This document shows, piece after piece, positions 24,743 through 29,919 of a stretch of DNA of 29,919 nt. The position numbers and the translations under genes are program-made. Position 1 is the first letter of the stretch. Every line of letters begins with the position of its first letter. The notes below the pieces were generated by a model, which had not been told where the DNA came from, searched no databases, and worked only from the letters and a program-made list of their open reading frames with translations. Location of the stretch: assembly GCA_910587485.1 (NCBI GenBank), contig CAJUKN010000024.1, positions 9,499-39,417 on the forward strand, read 5' to 3'. Origin of the DNA: an uncultured Lachnospira sp. (lineage in GTDB: Bacteria; Bacillota; Clostridia; Lachnospirales; Lachnospiraceae).

Positions 24743-24770
24743 TTGTGGCAATTATAATAACTATTATAGT
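24743..24770. promoter_or_regulatory. Divergent promoter region with a 16-bp palindrome
   Basis: TATAATA-AC-TATTATA (24753-24768) is a perfect palindrome midway between divergent genes. It offers -10-like boxes on both strands. For the plus strand, TTGTGG (24743-24748) and TATAGT (24765-24770) are 16 bp apart. The -35 boxes for the minus strand are weak. The palindrome could also be an operator. Confidence 0.4.
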
Positions 24771-24838
24771 ATAGAATTAAGAATAAATAAATGGTAAAAT
24801 AATATAGTCAAGTAGAATGGAAAGGGATATAAGCCAAT

Positions 24839-26047
24839 ATGAAAAATTATGAATATATTTTGTTAAAATTATTAAATGCGCAATTAACAAATAATAATAA
24901 AATTCTTGCTTGCGATATGTTTACAAAAACAGTTATTCAACTGTCGGACAACGATTGGTGGAATCTTATAAAATTAGCGCAAAATCATAGTGTATTGTCA
25001 ATTATTGCAGAAAATAATATATTTATTAATAATTGTAATAATTTACAAAAAGAGTATGTTTTTGATGAAGCAAACAAGGTTGTAATGAGAAATTACCGAT
25101 TGTTGTGGCTTGCAAGTAAATATCAAAAAATATTAAACGATGCAGGGATTGAGTCTGTTCTTATAAAAGGATTTGCAACAGCAATATATTATGATATTCC
25201 AGAAGTCAGAAAATCAGGTGATATCGATATATTAATTACGGATAAAAGTAAAATTGATAAAGCAATTTATGTATTATTAAGCAAAGGATTAAAATATGTT
25301 GACAAACAACATTCCAGCCATCATATTGAGTTGGTAAATGACAAAGGAATAACAATTGAGTTGCATCAAACACTTGCAGAACATTTTGATAATAAACACA
25401 CGGATAATGAATTACAAAATATTGTTAAAGAATATAAAGAGCATATAGAAAGGGTTTCATTTTTGGGAAATACCCTTTATATTCCATCAGATGGATACAA
25501 TGCTTTTAGTCTGGTTGTACATATGCTGCAGCATTATTTAAGGGCAGGATTTGGATTGAAGCTTTTGTACGATTGGGTAGTCTTTTGGAATAGAACGATT
25601 TGTGATACAGAAAAAGAACGGTTTATGTATTGTGTAAAACAGCTCCATATGACAACATTTGTAAGTGCTATTACAAGTATTTGTGTGAGGTATCTTGGTC
25701 TTTCAAAAGAAAAAGTGTCATTTATGATAAAAGAAAAAGAGGATAAAACATTATTATATGCTATTATGATGGATATTATAGAGGCAGAAGAGTTTGGATA
25801 TAGTGATAAGAATAGAATGGTTGTTTTGCGTGATTCTGGAATTGACAGTTTAATACGAGAATTTCATCATCAAATGATAATTAATTATCCCAAAATGTCA
25901 AAGTATATTGTTTTGTGGCCGATATTATGGGGGCTTACACTGATTGTATTTTTACGTAACAATAAAAAAGTTCGACATACAAATACTTTTAGCATTTTAA
26001 AAAATGCCAGTAAAAGAAGTCAAATCAGAAAGAAAATGGAGATATAA
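24839..26047 (+). CDS. Nucleotidyltransferase-like protein (PF14907, NTP_transf_5 type)
   Basis: A 402-residue protein with the pattern of the uncharacterised nucleotidyltransferase family PF14907. The key region is LIKGFATAIYYDIPEVRKSGDIDILI at residues 108-133: Lys110-Gly111, Arg124, then Gly127, Asp128, Asp130, the GxDxD metal-binding arrangement of the pol-beta superfamily. HHIELVN and ITIELHQTLAEHF follow, supplying a third acidic residue, then a helical C-terminal half (SLVVHMLQHYLRAGFGLKLLYDW) typical of the family. Substrate is unknown; members occur in polysaccharide and peptide-modification loci, often with PqqD-like proteins such as the one at 8607. It has its own promoter region and is separated from the pel genes by the minus-strand gene. 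Its stop codon is the left edge of the tandem duplication downstream. Confidence 0.8.
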   Translation: MKNYEYILLKLLNAQLTNNNKILACDMFTKTVIQLSDNDWWNLIKLAQNHSVLSIIAENNIFINNCNNLQKEYVFDEANKVVMRNYRLLWLASKYQKILNDAGIESVLIKGFATAIYYDIPEVRKSGDIDILITDKSKIDKAIYVLLSKGLKYVDKQHSSHHIELVNDKGITIELHQTLAEHFDNKHTDNELQNIVKEYKEHIERVSFLGNTLYIPSDGYNAFSLVVHMLQHYLRAGFGLKLLYDWVVFWNRTICDTEKERFMYCVKQLHMTTFVSAITSICVRYLGLSKEKVSFMIKEKEDKTLLYAIMMDIIEAEEFGYSDKNRMVVLRDSGIDSLIREFHHQMIINYPKMSKYIVLWPILWGLTLIVFLRNNKKVRHTNTFSILKNASKRSQIRKKMEI

Positions 26048-26142
26048 TGTGAAAAGAAAATAGAATATAACATTTGTTTTGAATAAATATATACAATATA
26101 TGATAAAATTTACTGAAATTCTTAATAATAAAATACATATAG

Positions 26143-26171
26143 TTGATTTTGAATTTTAAAAATGTTATAAT
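26143..26171 (+). promoter_or_regulatory. Strong promoter of the secreted-protein/lipoprotein cassette
   Basis: TTGATT (26143-26148) and TATAAT (26166-26171) are 17 bp apart, with TG one base before the -10 box. The leader of about 120 nt starts with an inverted repeat (AATAACA 26176-26182, TGTTATT 26199-26205). It also contains a GGAGGTG with no gene behind it (26232-26238) and ends with AGGAGG before ATG 26299. Confidence 0.7.
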
Positions 26172-26298
26172 TTTTAATAACAAATCTAATCAGTTGAATG
26201 TTATTTAAACAGGTTTGTATATTGATTATATGGAGGTGAAAATTTATAGTTACAAGGGAACATAAAGTCAAAGCAGTACATATAGGAGGAATTTTATT

Positions 26299-26709
26299 AT
26301 GAAAAGAAAAATTTTAAAAACAGGAGCAATTACACTTGCATTAAGTATGTTTTGTTCGATAGGTGCATTTGCTAACCAGACAAGAAATGTAGAGTATAAG
26401 GATGACCCATTTTCATCATTATATACAGATGATTATGGGGTGTCTCATTATATCACAGGAACAGCATCTTGTAGTGCTACAGTTGAGTGGATTGAAGGTT
26501 ATTATGGTTGGGTTAACTCTGCAAATTTTCCTAAACCACATGCGACAATTGAAGGAAATATTGTAAACTTTAGATCTAAGGGTCCGCTGACGATGACAGG
26601 TTCTATTGCATATTATGAATATTATATAAACCGTGAAAACCATATAGCTAGACCAACTGTTGGTTGTGATGAATATGGTGATACATCTTTTTATGTTAAT
26701 TGTTGGTAA
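26299..26709 (+). CDS. Small secreted protein, no known family
   Basis: A 136-residue protein with a clear signal peptide: KRKILKTG, then a hydrophobic core (AITLALSMFCSIG), and a likely cleavage site AFA/N after residue 25. The mature part of about 111 residues is rich in aromatic residues and Gly and has three Cys (58, 123, 135), the last just before the C-terminal Trp. Alternating polar and hydrophobic stretches (HATIEGNIVNF, PLTMTGSIAYYEYYI) suggest a small beta-sandwich. I do not recognise the family. AGGAGG lies seven bases upstream of the ATG, so translation should be strong. It ends six bases before the lipoprotein start, which suggests the two products work together. The second copy of this gene, at 28495, has lost almost the whole mature region. 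Confidence 0.75.
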   Translation: MKRKILKTGAITLALSMFCSIGAFANQTRNVEYKDDPFSSLYTDDYGVSHYITGTASCSATVEWIEGYYGWVNSANFPKPHATIEGNIVNFRSKGPLTMTGSIAYYEYYINRENHIARPTVGCDEYGDTSFYVNCW

Positions 26710-26714
26710 TATTT

Positions 26715-28178
26715 ATGAAAAAAAAGATATGTTTGATTTTTATAAGTATTATACTGTTGACATTTGTAGGGTGTAATCAATATCAAGTAGATAATGATAC
26801 TATTATTGAAAATATAAATAATCCATTTCCGGATTATAAGTATAATCAGGAAACAGCTCAATCGCCATATGGACAATCCTCAATGGCAATATCAGAAATG
26901 GGATATTATTATATTATAGACGATATATTATATTTTTATAATATAAACAGTGATGTTAATATGCCACTATGTTCTAAAGGTAACTGTAAACATAAAGATA
27001 AGGATTGTGATGCGTATGTTAATTCAATAAATGCACAGACAGCTAACTTTTCATGTAATTGTATGGAGAAAAAATTATTTTATTATAATAATCATTTATA
27101 TTGTATTGAGATAACGGCTGATAGAGATTATTATTTATATCAATATAATACCATGTTTAGTGATAAGAAATGTATAGCTCGTTTAGCTTCCGTAAAAGAA
27201 GAACAAAGTATGGTAACGAACGCAAGAGCTTGTTTGATATCAAATGGATATTTTTATTTTTACACATCTACAATGGATGAACAGTATGCACAAAAAGGAT
27301 TTATAGCCGATTTTCAGTGCAATCGTATAAGGCTGGAAGAAAATGCTGTGATAGAACAACTTGGCGAGTTTGAATTTCCGGGTGATTATGCAATGAAAGC
27401 AGGAGATTCAAATGGTCTTGCAATTTTTTGTTCAGACGAAAACATTTACTTTTACGCTGGTGGAACAGACCGATTTTATTCAAAAGAAAACATGGTACAA
27501 TATAGAGTTGCAAAATTTGATGTCAAGTCAAATCGCTTTGATATGATATGGACATATACAGGAGATGAGAAAAATGATGTATTGGGTAAAGATACAGGCA
27601 TTGCAAGTCGCTCTGGCGGAGAATCTGTCAAGATGGACTCTCATGGCAATTTTTATATGTTTACTTCATCAGAGAAAGCTAAAGATTTTGATGTGGATAT
27701 GATTATTAAGGTGAATTTTGAAAATGACACATCAAGTGTGATTTATAAAACACAGAAAGAACAGATGTATGCTTTGCAAAGTGATGGTGAAAAGCTGTAT
27801 TTTTTTGAAACAACATCAAGCACAGATTCAAAATCATGGCTAATAGCAATTCATATGGATGGAACGGTTCAATCAAGTTTTGAATTTCAATATGATGAAG
27901 AATATTTATCTCATATGGAGAGGATTTATAAAGAAGTTCCAGATTCAAATGCAGAAAGACCCAATGCATCCAATATCATTATTTGTGGTATTGATGATAG
28001 ATTTATATTACTAAAATGTCCAGAGATAAGCAATGTATTTAAAGGTCTAATATCATCAAATATTTATAAAATAAGTGAAAGCATGGATAAAATAGCAGGT
28101 GTAGGAGTTATCAATAAAAGTGAATATTTAAAGAACGAAGAAACATCTATAAAACAGATATATCAATGTGTACTGTGA
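26715..28178 (+). CDS. Lipoprotein with beta-propeller-like repeats, copy 1
   Basis: A 487-residue predicted lipoprotein. The signal KKKICLIFISIILLTFVGC ends in a lipobox-like FVGC, so Cys19 would be lipidated and the protein held on the outer face of the membrane. A Cys cluster follows, LCSKGNCKHKDKDCDAY (about residues 82-98), found in many Clostridial lipoproteins of this kind. The remainder has repeated strands of the type GYYYIIDDILYFYN, KLFYYNNHLYCIE, NGYFYFYTST and NIYFYAGGTDRFY, each like a blade of a beta-propeller (DUF5050-like). Binding or sensing outside the cell is the likely role; no enzymatic motif is seen. The frame is open from 26700, but ATG 26715 gives a proper signal peptide. 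It is translated right after the small secreted protein. No clear terminator follows. Confidence 0.8.
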   Translation: MKKKICLIFISIILLTFVGCNQYQVDNDTIIENINNPFPDYKYNQETAQSPYGQSSMAISEMGYYYIIDDILYFYNINSDVNMPLCSKGNCKHKDKDCDAYVNSINAQTANFSCNCMEKKLFYYNNHLYCIEITADRDYYLYQYNTMFSDKKCIARLASVKEEQSMVTNARACLISNGYFYFYTSTMDEQYAQKGFIADFQCNRIRLEENAVIEQLGEFEFPGDYAMKAGDSNGLAIFCSDENIYFYAGGTDRFYSKENMVQYRVAKFDVKSNRFDMIWTYTGDEKNDVLGKDTGIASRSGGESVKMDSHGNFYMFTSSEKAKDFDVDMIIKVNFENDTSSVIYKTQKEQMYALQSDGEKLYFFETTSSTDSKSWLIAIHMDGTVQSSFEFQYDEEYLSHMERIYKEVPDSNAERPNASNIIICGIDDRFILLKCPEISNVFKGLISSNIYKISESMDKIAGVGVINKSEYLKNEETSIKQIYQCVL

Positions 28179-28338
28179 AATAGAAAACAGGGTTAGTGAT
28201 TTTTATTATAAATCTATCTATTATTGAATTAATGAAAGTGTAATGTGAAAAGAAAATAGAATATAACATTTGTTTTGAATAAATATATACAATATATGAT
28301 AAAATTTACTGAAATTCTTAATAATAAAATACATATAG

Positions 28339-28367
28339 TTGATTTTGAATTTTAAAAATGTTATAAT
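28339..28367 (+). promoter_or_regulatory. Strong promoter of the second cassette
   Basis: Exact copy of the promoter at 26143-26171: TTGATT, 17 bp, TATAAT with the upstream TG. The second lipoprotein gene should therefore be expressed like the first. Confidence 0.7.
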
Positions 28368-28494
28368 TTTTAATAACAAATCTAATCAGTTGAATGTTAT
28401 TTAAACAGGTTTGTATATTGATTATATGGAGGTGAAAATTTATAGTTACAAGGGAACATAAAGTCAAAGCAGTACATATAGGAGGAATTTTATT

Positions 28495-28596
28495 ATGAAA
28501 AGAAAAATTTTAAAAACAGGAGCAATTACACTTGCATTAAGTATGTTTTGTTCGATAGGTGCATTTGCTAACCAGACAAGAAACGAATGCTGGTAA
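28495..28596 (+). pseudogene. Truncated copy of the small secreted protein (33 residues)
   Basis: This frame is too short for usual gene calling. It encodes the intact signal peptide of the protein at 26299 (identical through residue 30) and then ECW and a stop. An in-frame deletion of 309 bp removed 103 codons. The signal, ribosome site and promoter are unchanged, so an eight-residue peptide NQTRNECW could still be made and exported. The C-terminal Cys-Trp of the full protein is kept. It is most likely a decayed gene; a peptide signal is a less likely alternative. The lipoprotein gene begins six bases after its stop, so it may survive as a translational leader. Confidence 0.7.
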
Positions 28597-28601
28597 TATT
28601 T

Positions 28602-29919
28602 ATGAAAAAAAAAGTATGTTTGATTATTATAAGTATTATATTGTTGACATTTGCAGGGTGTAATCAATATCAAGTAGATAATGATAATGTTATTGAAAAT
28701 ACAAATAATCCGTTTTCAAATTACAAGTATAATCAGGAAGCAGTTCAATCGCCATATGGACAATCCTTAATGGCAGTATCAGAGACAGGATATTATTATA
28801 TTATAGACGATATATTATATTTTTATAATATAAACAGTGATGTTAATATGCCACTATGTTCTAAAGGTAACTGTAAACATAAAGATAAGGATTGTGATGC
28901 GTATGTTAATTCAATAAATGCACAGACAGCTAACTTTTCATGTAATTGTATGGAGAAAAAATTATTTTATTATAATAATCATTTATATTGTATTGAGATA
29001 ACGGCTGATAGAGATTATTATTTATATCAATATAATACCATGTTTAGTGATAAGAAATGTATAGCTCGTTTAGCTTCCGTAAAAGAAGAACAAAGTATGG
29101 TAACGAACGCAAGAGCTTGTTTGATATCAAATGGATATTTTTATTTTTACACATCTACAATGGATGAACAGTATGCACAAAAAGGATTTATAGCCGATTT
29201 TCAGTGCAATCGTATAAGGCTGGAAGAAAATGCTGTGATAGAACAACTTGGCGAGTTTGAATTTCCGGGTGATTATGCAATGAAAGCAGGAGATTCAAAT
29301 GGTCTTGCAATTTTTTGTTCAGACGAAAACATTTACTTTTACGCTGGTGGAACAGACCGATTTTATTCAAAAGAAAACATGGTACAATATAGAGTTGCAA
29401 AATTTGATGTCAAGTCAAATCGCTTTGATATGATATGGACATATACAGGAGATGAGAAAAATGATGTATTGGGTAAAGATACAGGCATTGCAAGTCGCTC
29501 TGGCGGAGAATCTGTCAAGATGGACTCTCATGGCAATTTTTATATGTTTACTTCATCAGAGAAAGCTAAAGATTTTGATGTGGATATGATTATTAAGGTG
29601 AATTTTGAAAATGACACATCAAGTGTGATTTATAAAACACAGAAAGAACAGATGTATGCTTTGCAAAGTGATGGTGAAAAGCTGTATTTTTTTGAAACAA
29701 CATCAAGCACAGATTCAAAATCATGGCTAATAGCAATTCATATGGATGGAACGGTTCAATCAAGTTTTGAATTTCAATATGATGAAGAATATTTATCTCA
29801 TATGGAGAGGATTTATAAAGAAGTTCCAGATTCAAATGCAGAAAGACCCAATGCATCCAATATCATTATTTGTGGTATTGATGATAGATTTATATTACTA
29901 AAATGTCCAGAGATAAGCA
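28602..29919 (+). CDS. Lipoprotein with beta-propeller-like repeats, copy 2 (3' end missing)
   Basis: The frame starts at ATG 28602 and stays open to the end of the window, giving about 439 residues of an expected 487. The signal peptide ends in FAGC, a lipobox-like site with Cys19 again the lipid anchor. Against copy 1 the first 62 residues carry many substitutions, such as Ile5 to Val and the DNTDT-type changes after residue 27. From GYYYIIDD onward the sequence is identical as far as it can be read. It keeps the same Cys cluster and blade-like repeats, so the same role is expected. The sharp change from diverged to identical sequence near 28787 suggests recent gene conversion or unequal crossing-over between the copies. 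Confidence 0.85.
   Translation, partial: MKKKVCLIIISIILLTFAGCNQYQVDNDNVIENTNNPFSNYKYNQEAVQSPYGQSLMAVSETGYYYIIDDILYFYNINSDVNMPLCSKGNCKHKDKDCDAYVNSINAQTANFSCNCMEKKLFYYNNHLYCIEITADRDYYLYQYNTMFSDKKCIARLASVKEEQSMVTNARACLISNGYFYFYTSTMDEQYAQKGFIADFQCNRIRLEENAVIEQLGEFEFPGDYAMKAGDSNGLAIFCSDENIYFYAGGTDRFYSKENMVQYRVAKFDVKSNRFDMIWTYTGDEKNDVLGKDTGIASRSGGESVKMDSHGNFYMFTSSEKAKDFDVDMIIKVNFENDTSSVIYKTQKEQMYALQSDGEKLYFFETTSSTDSKSWLIAIHMDGTVQSSFEFQYDEEYLSHMERIYKEVPDSNAERPNASNIIICGIDDRFILLKCPEIS

Larger units (their letters stand above)
26045..28240 (+). repeat. Tandem duplication unit, copy 1
   Basis: The unit contains a promoter, a leader, a secreted-protein gene and a lipoprotein gene, and is followed directly by copy 2 at 28241. 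By eye, 26045-26387 is identical to 28241-28583, and 26901-28032 is identical to 28788-29919. Between them, 26701-26900 differs from copy 2 at 21 positions, and 309 bp of copy 1 are missing in copy 2. The unit begins at the stop codon of the nucleotidyltransferase gene. Confidence 0.9.
28241..29919 (+). repeat. Tandem duplication unit, copy 2 (cut by window end)
   Basis: This copy repeats the unit at 26045 with an offset of 2196 bp up to 28583, then with an offset of 1887 bp because 309 bp of the secreted-protein gene are missing. The gap 28179-28494 between genes therefore holds only 62 bp of unique AT-rich sequence plus the duplicated promoter and leader. The right end is outside the window. 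Confidence 0.9.

Noticed and set aside
26230..26265. 11-codon frame in the cassette leader as a gene
   Set aside because: It has no ribosome site of its own and no recognisable content; kept only as part of the leader observation.
26045..29919. Repeated blocks as a CRISPR or insertion sequence
   Set aside because: There are only two long copies containing genes and a promoter, with no spacers, terminal inverted repeats or transposase.

Overview
The window is strongly AT-rich. Its gene content (class B sortase, MATE exporter, heterodimeric ABC exporter, lipoproteins with a CSKxNCKH-type Cys cluster) and its Shine-Dalgarno style point to a Gram-positive Clostridia genome, most likely Lachnospiraceae. 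That placement is an inference from style, not from a marker gene. All genes are on the + strand except one, at 23221-24684.

Region 1 (1-8507) holds ordinary envelope and transport genes: the C-terminal part of an ArsB/NhaD-like permease, an internally deleted cytidylate-kinase-like remnant, a class B sortase, a YrbG-type calcium/sodium antiporter, a MATE exporter, and two overlapping genes for a heterodimeric ABC exporter with one degenerate ATP site.

Region 2 (8515-23078) is the main item: a long exopolysaccharide operon of the Pel type. It starts at a strong sigma-A-like promoter followed at once by a terminator-like hairpin. The gene order is a PqqD-like small protein, an SDR (epimerase-like) domain fused to PelD, a PelE-like protein, a large polytopic GT-C-like protein, a membrane-anchored DUF2194-like protein, PelF, PelG, a DUF2304 protein, a GT4 glycosyltransferase, a GT2 glycosyltransferase and a DUF4874/DUF4832-like TIM-barrel protein. 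The PelD part keeps an RxxD c-di-GMP I-site (RTTD) in a degenerate GGDEF domain, so synthesis is probably activated by c-di-GMP: PelF would polymerise, PelG would export with PelD and PelE, and the extracytoplasmic proteins would modify or trim the polymer. I see no canonical PelA hydrolase/deacetylase and no outer-membrane PelB or PelC, the latter as expected for a monoderm.

Two small non-coding elements stand out. A 51-bp repeat lies upstream of the sortase gene and upstream of pelF. All four differences within its 43-bp core fall in positions that can pair, including one compensatory A-U to G-C exchange, which suggests a structured RNA. A 107-bp hairpin-rich segment flanked by 8-bp direct repeats looks inserted between pelG and the DUF2304 gene.

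Region 3 (23221-29919) contains a second, membrane-anchored DUF4874/DUF4832-like gene facing the first, a PF14907-type nucleotidyltransferase-like gene, and a tandem duplication of a cassette (promoter, small secreted protein, lipoprotein). In the second copy the secreted protein has lost 103 codons in frame, and the lipoprotein runs off the window. The copies are mosaic: identical 5' block, a block with about 10% differences, then an identical 3' block of more than 1.1 kb.
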